Assembly (NCBI RefSeq): GCF_023276405.1
Contig: NZ_JALRMO010000001.1
Span: forward strand, 3,348,001 to 3,412,000
Direction: 5' to 3'
Source of the DNA: Paenibacillus hamazuiensis
GTDB lineage: Bacteria > Bacillota > Bacilli > Paenibacillales > NBRC-103111
DNA length: 64,000 nucleotides
Positions within the stretch are counted from its first letter, which is position 1. Each line of letters starts with the position of its first letter. Below the pieces are notes generated by a model. That model saw only the letters and a list, made by a program, of their open reading frames with translations, was not told where the DNA came from and did no database searches. A program made the position numbers and the translations under genes. This document shows, piece by piece, positions 37,331 to 46,620 of the stretch.

Positions 37331-38593
37331 TTAATGCTCGGCCCAGCTGTCCAAATATGCTTTCTGTTCGTCGGTCAGCCGGTCGATGCCGGTGCCGAGC
37401 GCGTTCAGCTTCAGACGCGCCACCTGCTCGTCGAGCTCGTAAGGCACGTTGACGACTTTTTTGCCGATCGTCTTGTAATTGTCGTTTACGTATTTCAAGG
37501 ACATCGCCTGCAGCGCGAACGTCATATCCATAATTTCCGCCGGATGGCCGTCACCTGCTGCAAGGTTGACGAGACGCCCTTCGGCGAGCAAATAAATTTT
37601 GCGGCCGTCCTTCAGTTGGTATTCCTCGATGTTGCGGCGAACGGTGCGCTTCGAGACGGACAGCGCCTCCAGCTCCGGCTTGTTCACTTCCACATCGAAG
37701 TGGCCCGCGTTGGACAAAATCGCTCCGTCCTTCATTACCTCGTAATGCTCGCCGCGGATCACGTCGCGGTTGCCGGTCACGGTGACGAAATAGTCGCCGA
37801 GCTTCGCAGCTTCGATCATCGGCATAACCGCAAAGCCGTCCATGTACGCTTCGACGCCTTTGATCGCGTCGATTTCCGTGACGATGACGTTCGCGCCAAG
37901 TCCTTTGGCCCGCATCGCCACGCCTTTGCCGCACCAGCCGTATCCGATGACGACGACCGTTTTGCCGGCAGCCACCAGGTTGGTCGTGCGGTTGATGCCG
38001 TCCCATACCGATTGACCCGTGCCGTAGCGGTTATCGAACAAATATTTGCAATACGCGTCGTTGACGGCAACCATCGGGAATTCCAGCTTGCCTTCCTTCT
38101 CCATCGCCTTCAGGCGAAGAATGCCCGTAGTCGTTTCTTCCGCGCCGCCGCGCACGTTTTTGAGCAAGTCCCTGCGCTCGGAATGGAGTGCGGAGACAAG
38201 ATCGCCGCCGTCGTCGATCAAAAGATCCGGTTCGGTTTCCAGCGTTTTGATCAGCAGTTCCTTATACTCCTTCGGATCCGGATTGTATTTTGCGAAAACG
38301 GTGATCCCGTCTTCGACCAGCGCCGCGCAAACGTCATCCTGCGTGGACAGAGGGTTGCTGCCGCAAATCGCCACTTCGGCGCCGCCGGCCTGCACGACCT
38401 TGGCGAGGTAGGCGGTTTTCGCCTCGAGGTGAAGCGATATCGCCACTTTCAAGCCTTTGAACGGCTTTTCCTTTTCAAACTGCTCGCGGATCTTGTTAAG
38501 CACCGGCATATGGGCGTTGACCCAATCGATTTTGAGGTGCCCTTCCGGCGCAAGCGCCATATCTCTGACAATACTGCGGTCCTTCGTATTCAT
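37331..38593 (-). CDS. ahcY: Adenosylhomocysteinase
   Basis: Splits S-adenosylhomocysteine, the product of methyltransferases, to homocysteine and adenosine using bound NAD; 420 residues. Substrate part: [18 protein letters not shown] and [17 protein letters not shown] site: [23 protein letters not shown]-terminal [17 protein letters not shown] completes the fold. Many Bacilli use the Pfs/LuxS route instead, so this cycle choice is noteworthy. It lacks the insert of eukaryotic enzymes. GGAGGT lies 6 bases before the ATG. It follows bshC by 35 bases and may share its transcript. Confidence 0.95.
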   Translation of the reverse strand: MNTKDRSIVRDMALAPEGHLKIDWVNAHMPVLNKIREQFEKEKPFKGLKVAISLHLEAKTAYLAKVVQAGGAEVAICGSNPLSTQDDVCAALVEDGITVFAKYNPDPKEYKELLIKTLETEPDLLIDDGGDLVSALHSERRDLLKNVRGGAEETTTGILRLKAMEKEGKLEFPMVAVNDAYCKYLFDNRYGTGQSVWDGINRTTNLVAAGKTVVVIGYGWCGKGVAMRAKGLGANVIVTEIDAIKGVEAYMDGFAVMPMIEAAKLGDYFVTVTGNRDVIRGEHYEVMKDGAILSNAGHFDVEVNKPELEALSVSKRTVRRNIEEYQLKDGRKIYLLAEGRLVNLAAGDGHPAEIMDMTFALQAMSLKYVNDNYKTIGKKVVNVPYELDEQVARLKLNALGTGIDRLTDEQKAYLDSWAEH

Positions 38594-38628
38594 TTATTTA
38601 CCTCCATCCAAAAATATTTTCCATTATA

Positions 38629-40260
38629 TCATAATTCGACGATCCGATGAACTCCATCCGCCTGCAAATCGGCGTCCAATAATTCGCGAAGCCAGCGGTC
38701 GCCGTACCGGTTCAAGTAAGAAACGACGTTGTAGACGCGTTCCTGCGGCTTGCCCCCGGGCAGAATCGACCATCCGATGCGGCTTATTTGCCTGAGCGAT
38801 GCGTCGAATTGCGAGCGGTGAGCATCGGCCGCTTTTTGCTCCAAGTAATCGATCTGCTCGACGATTTTGCTCATGTTCGTTTCGCCCAGCTTTTTCAGTC
38901 CGGGGTTGATGCCGGCAATAAGCTCGATCAGCGGCTCGTAACCCGCCTTGAACTGCCGCTTGACCTCACCGAAACGTTCATCCAGATGAAGGTTATCTTG
39001 CGAGGCGAGCCACGCCTCCTTCTTTTCCTCAAAGCGGTGAATGACATCGTCGAACGTGAGATCGTATTTCCCCATATGTTTGGCGACCGTTCCTTCGAGC
39101 AGCGTGAACTCGAGGCGCGGCACGATGAGCGGCATCTGCATGCCCATCGTCCGGAACGTTTCCCGGGTCAAACCCCAGTAGGCGATTTCACCCGGACCGA
39201 GCACGGTGGCCAGCACCGGAAACAGGAAGTCCTGCATGAGCGGCCGCGTCATCACGTTGTTGCTGAGACGCTCCGGCGCAGTATGCGCCCAGTCGAGCAG
39301 CTGCGCCTTCGAGAAGCTGCGGTCTTTCCGCCGGGTGGTGAAGCCGTCTCCATCCGCGTACAGCAGCACCCGCTCCTCCCGATCGTACACGAACAGGTTG
39401 GCGTTGCCCTCCTGAATGTCGACCTGCGGCGCAAATCCGAGCGCGCTCACGCGCTCCGCCCCGCTCTGCACCGCCGCCTGCACATCGCCATGCCGCTCGA
39501 TCAGCCTTGCGAACATCGGCGCTTCGAGCCGCCGCAGCTCCGGATCGTCGGAGTCGACGAAGGCGAGGCCGGTTCCCCGGAACAGCCATGCCATCATGCG
39601 GCCGAAATAATCGACAAGCGTCCGCGACTGTCCGGCGATTTCCTTCAATTTGTCCAGCAAACCGGCTTTAAATTCCGTCTGCATGAGCCCGGCATCGAGC
39701 TGCAGCAGCGCAGCTTCCCAGGCCTCGGGCGAAATGGCCGTCCGGCTGACCGACGTCCGTTTGTCGCCGGGCGGTTCGAGCTTCAGCTTCTCCAGCTGCA
39801 TATCGCCCGTCAACTGGAAAATATGGTTCACTTCATCGAAATCGTGGTCTTCGCCGGCGATCCAAAATATCGGCACGACCGGCCTCCCCAGCTTCCGTGA
39901 GGCGGCTTCGGCCGATTTCAGCAGCGTGAGCGCCTTATAGATGACGAGCAGAGGCCCGGTAAAAAGCCCGGCCTGCTGTCCGCCGACGACCGCCAGCGTC
40001 TCTTTGTCAGCCAGCTTATGTACGGACGCCAAAGCGGCGTCATCGGCCGCGATGTCCCGGTTAAACCGCTCCAGCACGCGGACAAGCCCGGACCGCTCCG
40101 CGCCTTCCGGACGCTCGGCATCGAGCCAGGCTGCGCGGCGTTTCCATTCCGCCTCCAGCCACGGGTTATACTCAAACAGCGGTTCTACATGCGCAAAGCG
40201 CCTGATATAGTCTTCAGCCAAGGGCTGACTGGACTTCCATTGCACCGTTTTTATATTCAT
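38629..40260 (-). CDS. bshC: Bacillithiol biosynthesis cysteine-adding enzyme BshC
   Basis: Final step of bacillithiol synthesis: cysteine is added to GlcN-malate. 543 residues; VVGGQQAGLFTGPL and FWIAGEDHDFDEVNHIF are family signatures, with a long C-terminal coiled coil (EKKEAWLASQ to the MSKIVEQIDYLEQKAADAHR region). It matches yllA, which lies next to mraZ in B. subtilis. GGAGAGG is 4 bases before ATG 40260. Confidence 0.95.
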   Translation of the reverse strand: MNIKTVQWKSSQPLAEDYIRRFAHVEPLFEYNPWLEAEWKRRAAWLDAERPEGAERSGLVRVLERFNRDIAADDAALASVHKLADKETLAVVGGQQAGLFTGPLLVIYKALTLLKSAEAASRKLGRPVVPIFWIAGEDHDFDEVNHIFQLTGDMQLEKLKLEPPGDKRTSVSRTAISPEAWEAALLQLDAGLMQTEFKAGLLDKLKEIAGQSRTLVDYFGRMMAWLFRGTGLAFVDSDDPELRRLEAPMFARLIERHGDVQAAVQSGAERVSALGFAPQVDIQEGNANLFVYDREERVLLYADGDGFTTRRKDRSFSKAQLLDWAHTAPERLSNNVMTRPLMQDFLFPVLATVLGPGEIAYWGLTRETFRTMGMQMPLIVPRLEFTLLEGTVAKHMGKYDLTFDDVIHRFEEKKEAWLASQDNLHLDERFGEVKRQFKAGYEPLIELIAGINPGLKKLGETNMSKIVEQIDYLEQKAADAHRSQFDASLRQISRIGWSILPGGKPQERVYNVVSYLNRYGDRWLRELLDADLQADGVHRIVEL

Positions 40261-40333
40261 CGGCCCTCTCCCCGCTTCCTTTTTTCAAGCAACATCTTGA
40301 TTGTACACATGTAATCATCAGTCGTCAAAAGAA

Positions 40334-40355
40334 AGACGCCCACAAAAAGGCGTCT
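40334..40355 (-). terminator. Terminator after the OppA-like gene
   Basis: AGACGCC pairs with GGCGTCT around CACAAAAA. On the minus strand it is followed by TTCTTTTG and lies about 30 bases past the OppA-like stop. Confidence 0.7.
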
Positions 40356-40383
40356 ATCACATCATATATAGTCCAAAACGCGG

Positions 40384-42045
40384 CTATTTGATATACGTCC
40401 ACTTCAATTCCCACTCTTTGGCTATCGCCGGAAGCACCAGGCCCTCTACGTTCGTCTTTTTGGCAAAAGGTCGGGCCCGAAAATAAAGCGGGATCAGCGG
40501 CATATCTTCCATCAGCCGTTTCTCCGCATCCACGAGCAGCCGGGCTCGTCTTGCCGTATCCGCTTCTTTGTCCGCTGCCTTGACCAGGTCGTCGAACGGT
40601 TTGCTTCGGTATGTGATGTAGTTGAAGCTTTTGTTATCCGTAAGCCACGGGTCGAGAAATGTCATCGGGTCGTTGTAATCGGCTCCCCATAAAGCGATCA
40701 AAGCCTGAAAGTCTTTGGCGTCCTGCATTTTTTGCGCACGCTGCGCGTACGGCATCGGATCGCCTTCCACTTCGATGCCCAGGTTCGTCTTCCACTGGGC
40801 CAGTATGAACTCGACCGTTTTTTTGGCGATCTCCGTATCGTCGGCCGACAGCTTGAATTTCGGCAGCTCGGTCAAGCCTATCTCCGCAAGGCCTTCGGCC
40901 AGCAGCTGCTTCGCCTTGTCCGGATCGAACCCGGACATAGTTTCGCCCGCCGTTTTGCGGAACTCCTGCCCCGCTCCGTCGGCAATCCCCAGCGGCACCA
41001 ATCCGGCGGCCGGAACGGACACCCCTCCCATCAGCCCGTCAGCCAACTGCTTTGTATCGATGCTTGCCGCCAGAGCCCGGCGAATTTTCGCATTTTGCAG
41101 AAAAGGAGCATAAAGCGGATTTTGGTTGATCAGGATATACGCCGTCACAAATTCCCGCTTGACGGCGACATCCTGCCGGCCCTTGTACGCCGCAATCTGC
41201 TCGCCCTTCAGCTCCGCCAATCCGATCTGATCTTCCCCGTACAGCTTCAAGCCTTCTCCCGCATCCTTCACTATCCTGACGCTCACCTTGCCCAGCTTGA
41301 CGTTTTTCGCATCCCAATATTTATCGTTTTTGACCAGCATGAGCTGATGATGATCCCACTGCTCCAATTTGAACGGGCCTGCACCGAGCACCGCGCCCGC
41401 TTCCGAGCCGTATTTGTCGCCTTGAGCTTTCACGAAATCCGGCTTTTGCGGGAAAAAAATCGGCATCGACAGCTGATCGGTAAAGAAGGCGACCGGTTTT
41501 TCGAGCGTGATCTCGAGTGTCTTATCGTCTTTAGCCTTGACGCCGAGCGCCGCTTTTTTCGCTTCCAGCTCCTCCGGCTTCGCCTTCATCAGCTCGCTGC
41601 CCCCTTTGATCCAGACGAGCATCGGCGCAAGCTTGGCCTTCGTTGCCGGATCGAGCGTCCGCTTGTAGGCAAACTCAAAATCGCCGGCCTTCAGCGGCGA
41701 GCCGTCCGCCCACATCAGCCCTTCGCGCAGCGGGATCGTATACACCAGGCCGTCCGCTGAAATATGCGGCAGCTCTTTGGCAAGTCCCGGCTCGGGTTTG
41801 CCGTCCTTGTTCAAACGGTAAAGCCCCTCGCCGATCGCATTCAATATCGTAATCGCCGGGCTGGCCGTCGCGGTGGAGCTGTCCAGAGCCGGCGGCTCCG
41901 CATACATCGCGATCGTGAGCTCCTGGGCAGGGAGCTTTATTTTGTCGTCTGTATCGTTTTGCGGCGGACGGACGGAGCAGCCGGGCAGCACGCTTCCGAA
42001 TAGGCCGATGATCGTCCCGAGCAGTACCAGTTGCCTGAATTTCAT
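40384..42045 (-). CDS. Oligopeptide-binding lipoprotein of a peptide ABC transporter
   Basis: A 553-residue extracytoplasmic solute-binding protein of the OppA group. The signal ends in the lipobox GSVLPGCS. The SBP_bac_5 domain is visible: QELTIAMYAEPPALDSSTATA, YTIPLREGLMWADGSPLKAGDFEFAYKRTLDP, LGAGPFKLEQWD. Substrate is a peptide by family only. GAGGAGG lies 6 bases before ATG 42045. No permease or ATPase genes are adjacent, so it may be an orphan binding protein that uses a transporter elsewhere. Confidence 0.9.
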   Translation of the reverse strand: MKFRQLVLLGTIIGLFGSVLPGCSVRPPQNDTDDKIKLPAQELTIAMYAEPPALDSSTATASPAITILNAIGEGLYRLNKDGKPEPGLAKELPHISADGLVYTIPLREGLMWADGSPLKAGDFEFAYKRTLDPATKAKLAPMLVWIKGGSELMKAKPEELEAKKAALGVKAKDDKTLEITLEKPVAFFTDQLSMPIFFPQKPDFVKAQGDKYGSEAGAVLGAGPFKLEQWDHHQLMLVKNDKYWDAKNVKLGKVSVRIVKDAGEGLKLYGEDQIGLAELKGEQIAAYKGRQDVAVKREFVTAYILINQNPLYAPFLQNAKIRRALAASIDTKQLADGLMGGVSVPAAGLVPLGIADGAGQEFRKTAGETMSGFDPDKAKQLLAEGLAEIGLTELPKFKLSADDTEIAKKTVEFILAQWKTNLGIEVEGDPMPYAQRAQKMQDAKDFQALIALWGADYNDPMTFLDPWLTDNKSFNYITYRSKPFDDLVKAADKEADTARRARLLVDAEKRLMEDMPLIPLYFRARPFAKKTNVEGLVLPAIAKEWELKWTYIK

Positions 42046-42085
42046 TGACATCCTCCTCAACTCCAACATGGGGTAGAAAAAGAAA

Positions 42086-42102
42086 GAAGCCATAAAGGCT
42101 TC
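42086..42102 (-). terminator. Small terminator after the ComFB-like gene
   Basis: GAAGCC pairs with GGCTTC around ATAAA. On the minus strand TTTCTTTTTC follows. The stem is short, so termination may be partial. Confidence 0.55.
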
Positions 42103-42127
42103 CGGATTGTGTCAATCATATACAAAA

Positions 42128-42415
42128 TCAGTCATTTTTCTCGATCAAATCCGACGGACGGTCCGAATGCAGCACTTTATCGACCGCATTCGTCAATTCC
42201 CGATATACGTCCGTCTCCACCTGCATGCGAAGCTGCGTCTTCGCAAACACTTCCCCCGGTGCGGTCGCGACGTATTTGGCGGGCAGCCGGTTGAGCGCTA
42301 TGGCCATAACGTCGCTTTGCATGCGATCGTCCAGGATTTGCAAATTCGGCTGATTGTGCATCAATTCCTTCAAACAAGCTTTCACTATATCTTCCATCAA
42401 ATTATGTACGGCCAC
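42128..42415 (-). CDS. ComFB-like protein
   Basis: A 95-residue protein. NLMEDIVKACLKELM and DVMAIALNRLPAKYVATAPGEVF match the late competence protein ComFB, though the zinc-type cysteines seen in some ComFB proteins are absent here. ComFB proteins have no proven biochemical role in B. subtilis; in cyanobacteria relatives bind cyclic di-AMP or c-di-GMP. It starts at GTG 42415 with AGGAGG 8 bases upstream and follows the DUF3397 gene by 13 bases. Confidence 0.75.
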   Translation of the reverse strand: MAVHNLMEDIVKACLKELMHNQPNLQILDDRMQSDVMAIALNRLPAKYVATAPGEVFAKTQLRMQVETDVYRELTNAVDKVLHSDRPSDLIEKND

Positions 42416-42428
42416 GCGGATATCCTCC

Positions 42429-42824
42429 TCAACTCATATATATGTATTTGCCGATGCCAACCATCAGCAGCAGAACATAACATGCGGACAGCAGCATAAA
42501 ACCGAGCCTGAGCAGCACTTTGGCGATTTTGACCGGATTGACCGTCCCCCGAACTCTGTTCTGAAGGTTGCCGATCAGTCCCGCGGCAACCAAAAACAGC
42601 AGAAGGATGAGCCAGAACCCGAAGGAGCTGCCGAATATTTGGTTGATCATGAGGGACACCGAGCCGATCAGCAGCACAGCCGTCACATCCATGGCCGTCC
42701 GCGTCGCGCGCCTTGTATCCCGGGTAATTCCGTATAAAACTCCCCACAACAAAATAAAAACAACAAACGGCATTACCGAGAGCATCCCGTACAATTGCGA
42801 AAGCCACTCAACGACCGGATTCAA
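42429..42824 (-). CDS. DUF3397 family membrane protein
   Basis: A 131-residue membrane protein with four hydrophobic segments: MPFVVFILLWGVLYGI, AVLLIGSVSLMINQIF, FWLILLLFLVAAGLIG and LRLGFMLLSACYVLLLMVGIG. DUF3397 genes sit close to bshC/mraZ in Bacillales; no function is known. The start is TTG 42824 with GGTGAT 5 bases upstream. It lies between panE (20-base gap) and the ComFB-like gene, likely one transcript. Confidence 0.8.
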   Translation of the reverse strand: MNPVVEWLSQLYGMLSVMPFVVFILLWGVLYGITRDTRRATRTAMDVTAVLLIGSVSLMINQIFGSSFGFWLILLLFLVAAGLIGNLQNRVRGTVNPVKIAKVLLRLGFMLLSACYVLLLMVGIGKYIYMS

Positions 42825-42844
42825 GGCAGATCACCCGACTTAAT

Positions 42845-43810
42845 CTATAAAATTTGCGAAACCTCGTCTACCGGAAAAGCTTCCAAAGCTTTTACCATAA
42901 CGTATACGGTTTCATGCGCCGGCAGTTGAATCCCGAGAAGCTGCGCTTCGCGAAGCAGGCTTCCGGTTATGCGATCGATCTCCGTCGGCCGTCCGGCGAG
43001 GATGTCCTGCAGCATGGAGGAACGGTTGTCCGCCGTTTTCACGCAAACCTCGGCAAGCTGCTCCCATGACGGCCCCGGCGGCTCAATGCCTTTGGCGGAC
43101 GCCAGCTCCGATGCTTCTCTGAGCAGCGTTCTCATCAATGCTTCCGAATGCGGCGTGGCGAGAAGCTCTCCGTTGCGGACCCGCAAAATCGCCGTCAGCG
43201 GATTGATGACGGAGTTGACGATCAATTTATGCCAGACGTTGTATAAAATGTTGTTCGACGCCAAAGCGCGGAATCCTGCCTTGAGGAGAAGCCCGATCAG
43301 CTTTTTTTGCATTTCTTCGAAACGATTTTCCGCCGGACCCGCTTCCTCGAATCCGAGCCATGTCGTGCCGCCCCCGGTATGTTCGACTTCGCATGCGGAA
43401 AGCTTCAGCGCCGCCTCCGTCGTGACCGCCGTCAAAAGCCGCTCGCGCGGGATATGCCCGGACATCGTATCGATATGGCCGAGGCCGTTCTGGAAGCAGG
43501 CGACGATGGTGCCGCCGGTCAACTGTCGGCTAACGAAGCTTGCAAACTGCGGCGTTATGTGCAGCTGCTTCACGGTGACGATGATCGCGTCGATTTCTCC
43601 GTCCGGCGTCTTAACGGCGTCCTCGCCCCGGATAATGACCGGACGGACAAAGGCCGTTTGGGTATGCCCGGATATGCGGACGCCTTCTTTTTCCAATCGT
43701 TCTGCCTGCTCCGCGGAACGGACGACCAGCTCGACGCAAGCCCCGGCCCCGGCCAGCTTTGCCGTAAGCAGCATTCCCAACGCCCCGGCCCCAATAATGC
43801 GGATGCGCAT
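42845..43810 (-). CDS. panE: 2-dehydropantoate 2-reductase
   Basis: NADPH-dependent reduction of ketopantoate to pantoate in pantothenate and coenzyme A synthesis; 321 residues. N-terminal Rossmann motif IRIIGAGALGMLLTAKLA; the NADP region shows TVKQLH, and FQNGLGHID is typical of this family. The substrate-binding lysine sits in NILYNVWHKLIVNSVINPLTAIL. ATG 43810 follows GAGGGCG. In B. subtilis the ortholog ylbQ is near ylbO (rsfA-like), as here. Confidence 0.92.
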   Translation of the reverse strand: MRIRIIGAGALGMLLTAKLAGAGACVELVVRSAEQAERLEKEGVRISGHTQTAFVRPVIIRGEDAVKTPDGEIDAIIVTVKQLHITPQFASFVSRQLTGGTIVACFQNGLGHIDTMSGHIPRERLLTAVTTEAALKLSACEVEHTGGGTTWLGFEEAGPAENRFEEMQKKLIGLLLKAGFRALASNNILYNVWHKLIVNSVINPLTAILRVRNGELLATPHSEALMRTLLREASELASAKGIEPPGPSWEQLAEVCVKTADNRSSMLQDILAGRPTEIDRITGSLLREAQLLGIQLPAHETVYVMVKALEAFPVDEVSQIL

Positions 43811-43870
43811 AATCGCCCTCTTTTCATAGCGGAGTGATACTACCAAATATACCACAAGCCGCTAAACGGA

Positions 43871-43911
43871 AAAAAGACCGGACGGCATCGATTCTTTCGA
43901 TCCGTGGTCTT
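43871..43911. terminator. Terminator between rsfA and panE
   Basis: AAAAGACCGGACGG pairs imperfectly with CCGTGGTCTTTT, with an inner ATCGA/TCGAT stem. A and T runs lie on the two sides. It separates rsfA and panE. Confidence 0.75.
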
Positions 43912-43940
43912 TTCTGCTGGAAGTCTATGATTCCGCCGCC

Positions 43941-44594
43941 CTATTCGATACGCTCGAGATTTCCGTTCGCATCCATTTTAAAACGAGGTTTGTTTTCATC
44001 GTCTTCTTCCACAAGGAAGGCCAGCTTGCGGGCGCGATCCATAATTTGAATCAGCGCCTTATAGTCGTCGTTGACAACCCGGTAATCGGTTTCCACATCG
44101 TTAACCTGACGGCTGAGGCGGTCGTTTTCCTCGCGAAGGCGGTCAAGCTCGAGCTGCTTTTCGTTCAGCTCCTTTTCGAGCATGCGCAGCTGGCGGCCCA
44201 TCTCCTGATAGGAACCTTTCCATTGCCGTAAAAAACGGATCACCGCATCGACGGAAATCGATTCCTCCGAAAATGTGTCGCCTCTCATGCTTCCGCTGTA
44301 TTCTCCGGCTTCGAGCGTAGCTACTGCTGAAGTAACCGCCGCTCCCCCCTGGTGTTTCTTTTGCTGACTGCGTTTTTGGCGCTGTGCTTTGGCAATTTGT
44401 ATGGCCGCTTCATATTTTTTGCGGACGAAGCTGTTCCACCGGAACCCGCAAGCGGCTGCGGTACGCCCGATTTTTTCTCCAACCTCTTCAAAAGCGGACA
44501 GTTGGGTGCTGCCTTCACGAATGTGCCGCAGCGTCACCTCCGCCAATATTAAATCATCTTCCTCGCTCCAAGCGTCTTGTCTGATTGCCGACAT
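43941..44594 (-). CDS. rsfA: RsfA-family prespore-specific transcription factor
   Basis: A 217-residue regulator with an N-terminal Myb-like helix-turn-helix (SEEDDLILAEVTLRHIREGSTQ, EVGEKIGRTAAACGFRWNS) and a C-terminal coiled coil (MGRQLRMLEKELNEKQLELDRL). RsfA tunes sigma-F genes in the forespore. The gene most resembles rsfA/ylbO by position near panE. AGGAGG lies 7 bases before the ATG. The divergent region to the right has a perfect 7-base inverted repeat (AACTCTA/TAGAGTT, 44645-44667), but no clear promoter. Confidence 0.88.
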   Translation of the reverse strand: MSAIRQDAWSEEDDLILAEVTLRHIREGSTQLSAFEEVGEKIGRTAAACGFRWNSFVRKKYEAAIQIAKAQRQKRSQQKKHQGGAAVTSAVATLEAGEYSGSMRGDTFSEESISVDAVIRFLRQWKGSYQEMGRQLRMLEKELNEKQLELDRLREENDRLSRQVNDVETDYRVVNDDYKALIQIMDRARKLAFLVEEDDENKPRFKMDANGNLERIE

Positions 44595-44823
44595 ATAGTC
44601 AATCCTCCTAACGAAAAGTAAATATGCTGGAGTGCCGTTTATTAAACTCTATGCCCATGGTAGAGTTCATAGAATCTTTTTCTACTAAACGGTATTTCCA
44701 TTTTTTTGCTGACTCATACATGTTTTGTCGGCAAACGGGAACAATATGAACGGATGGTCAGGCTACATCCGCTGTACAATCCTTTTAGCCGAAAAATGTT
44801 TCAAATTCGTCACGAGTTGGACG

Positions 44824-44852
44824 TTTACACTACTAAACGCGAGAGGTATAAT
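44824..44852 (+). promoter_or_regulatory. Sigma-A promoter of the DUF2626 gene
   Basis: TTTACA (44824-44829), a 17-base spacer and TATAAT (44847-44852). The predicted transcript starts near 44860 and the coding start is at 44901. The rest of the 44595-44900 gap shows nothing decisive. Confidence 0.85.
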
Positions 44853-44900
44853 GTAGCATAGTGGAATTTGAAAGACAGCGGTAGGAGAGGGGGACTCGCA

Positions 44901-45131
44901 ATGGATCGCATGTTCCGGGTGCTTGGATTTTGGACGCTTGTAATCGGGCTTATGGGCCTCGCCGGCGATATGATCCCGATGGCGTTAATCTTTTTCGCGC
45001 AAACGGCCGTATTTGTTCTGCTCGGCTATATGAAGCTGACCGAACGTACCTACATATTGCTTTTCTGGGGGTACATGATTTTGGCCTTCACAGGCTTCAC
45101 GTACTGGTCGTTCTTTAAAATGTCCATTTAA
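44901..45131 (+). CDS. DUF2626 family membrane protein (YqgY-like)
   Basis: A 76-residue protein with the DUF2626 pattern MDRMFRVLGFWTLVIGLMGLAGDM and LLGYMKLTERTYILLFWGYM. Two to three hydrophobic segments are visible. No function is known; it occurs in Bacillales. AGGAGAGGGGG lies 7 bases before ATG 44901. The stop is followed directly by a hairpin repeat array, which could affect the 3' end of its message. Confidence 0.85.
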   Translation: MDRMFRVLGFWTLVIGLMGLAGDMIPMALIFFAQTAVFVLLGYMKLTERTYILLFWGYMILAFTGFTYWSFFKMSI

Positions 45132-45169
45132 ACGGGGAGCCTCCCCAAGTGCTTTCCCTGAATCAGGGG

Positions 45170-45415
45170 AGCACCCCCTAAATCCCCCTAAAAGGGGGAC
45201 CCCAGGCGCTTGCGCCCTGGACCCGCTCCGTCGGAGGGAGTGCTCGCTGCTAGGTCGCGTGTGCCCCGGCATGGCCGATTGCTTTCAGGCAATCGGCCTA
45301 TGCCGGGGCACGCTGCACTTTTGGAGCTTGTCGCGCGGGAGTCGGTTCGTGCCTCGGGCTCGCGTTTGTCCGGCACGATTCGGCTGACGCCGAATTTGTG
45401 CCGGACACGCTTTAC
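45170..45415 (+). repeat. Hairpin-linker repeat array, copy 2
   Basis: The cap ACCCCCTAAATCCCCC, then CCCCCT/AGGGGG and CAGGCGC/GCGCCCTG hairpins (to about 45232). Hairpin 5 (45262-45310) has arms TGCCCCGGCAT/ATGCCGGGGCA and an inner GCCGATTGC/GCAATCGGC stem. Hairpin 6 (45367-45407) has TGTCCGGCAC/GTGCCGGACA and ATTCGGC/GCCGAAT. The linker GTGCCTCGGGCTCGCG between them and the tails CACGCTGCACTTTT/CACGCTTTACG match the other copies. No gene is supported between 45132 and 45501. Confidence 0.85.
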
Positions 45416-45448
45416 GCTGTCGGTGTGGTGCAATGACACAGATTAGAT

Positions 45449-45486
45449 TAAAAAAGGTGATCCGCTCCTTTGCGGTCACCTTTTTT
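45449..45486. terminator. Terminator downstream of the methyltransferase gene
   Basis: AAAAAAGGTGA.CCGC pairs with GCGG.CACCTTTTTT around CTCCTTT. It lies 16 bases past the minus-strand gene's stop. Confidence 0.8.
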
Positions 45487-45501
45487 GATTGGCCGACATG
45501 G

Positions 45502-46620
45502 TCAGTCACCGGCTCGTTTTGTCTGCACCAGCACCTTGAACAGCTCGCTCATTTGATCGCTCAGCAGAAGCTGGCGGATGGCGCGGTTTTTGCGAGCTTC
45601 CGGGCTGAACGGGTCGAGGCCCGGATGATTTTGCAGACGCTGCAAAATGCCGCATTCAAGCAGAAACTGCTTTTGCGTCATAAGGCGCGATTCCAGCCCG
45701 TTTTCCCGGCCGGCCCGAATGCAGGCGCTGAAGTTGACATGCGCGGTCATGTCCTGTTCGCCCGGAAAGCGGTACGGATCGTCAAACGCATGATGCAGGC
45801 GGTAACACATCAGCGTGCCGTTCATCCGATGTTCCGCATATAGTTCGCCGCCCTCGTCGCCATAGTCGATCGTGACGATCCGACTCCCCTCCGCAAGACT
45901 GGACGCGACTTCGCGGATCCAACGATCCGCCTCGAGATTGACTTCGATGATCTGACCTTCGCGCATGGAAATTCTTTCTTCCCCGATATAGGCACGAAGC
46001 CGATCATCGCCGAGCGGAAACTCTTTTTCAATAAATTGTCCGGTTTCCGGGTTTACGCTTACATGAATTTCGAACCATCCCCCGCCGCGCGCCTTCAAAC
46101 GGTGAACCGGAAACGCGTCAAGCAGTTCGTTGGACAGCACCAGGCAGTGGGCATACGGCCCTCCGGAGAGCCACTCCTCCGCAGTTTGAAACGCCATCTT
46201 GGACCGATGTTCGGCTAAAGCCTGCCGCTGCAGCTCTCGGTGATACCCGCTCGCTTCGATCGATACGTAACTAAGCGATAAGTACAGCTGCGGCGCGCTT
46301 TCGCGCAGGCTGCTTAATATTTGTACAGCCAGTTCACCGCTGCCTCCCCCCCACTCGACCAATGTCCAAGGCTTATCCTCCGCCCCTTTGCGCCAGTCCG
46401 CCATATAAGCGGCGAGCATCTCGCCCATGATACCTCCGATCGAAGCGCTTGTATAAAAATCACCGTTTTTCCCGACCTTTGGCCTTGAGCCCGTATAATA
46501 TCCGAATTCCGGATGATACAAGCACATTTGCATGTAATCGCGAAAGGAAATCGCCTGCTCGGGGCGGCTCATCATTTCACGGCGAAGGTATTCCGTCAAT
46601 TTTTTCCCGTTATCCGTCAC
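45502..46620 (-). CDS. MidA/NDUFAF7-type SAM-dependent methyltransferase
   Basis: A 372-residue enzyme of the MidA family, which in mitochondria dimethylates an arginine of complex I. The SAM site shows TLVEWGGGSGELAVQIL. ISFRDYMQMCLYHPEFGYYTG at the N terminus and VLSNELLDAFPVHRL and RIVTIDYGDEGGELYAE are the family landmarks. GTG 46620 is used because the typical N-terminal domain begins just after it and longer readings overlap the divergent lipoprotein gene and its promoter. Bacterial substrate is unknown. Confidence 0.82.
   Translation of the reverse strand: MTDNGKKLTEYLRREMMSRPEQAISFRDYMQMCLYHPEFGYYTGSRPKVGKNGDFYTSASIGGIMGEMLAAYMADWRKGAEDKPWTLVEWGGGSGELAVQILSSLRESAPQLYLSLSYVSIEASGYHRELQRQALAEHRSKMAFQTAEEWLSGGPYAHCLVLSNELLDAFPVHRLKARGGGWFEIHVSVNPETGQFIEKEFPLGDDRLRAYIGEERISMREGQIIEVNLEADRWIREVASSLAEGSRIVTIDYGDEGGELYAEHRMNGTLMCYRLHHAFDDPYRFPGEQDMTAHVNFSACIRAGRENGLESRLMTQKQFLLECGILQRLQNHPGLDPFSPEARKNRAIRQLLLSDQMSELFKVLVQTKRAGD

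Noticed and set aside
44645-44667. Seven-base inverted repeat upstream of rsfA
   Set aside because: Possible operator, but with no promoter in reach and no known partner it stays only a note.
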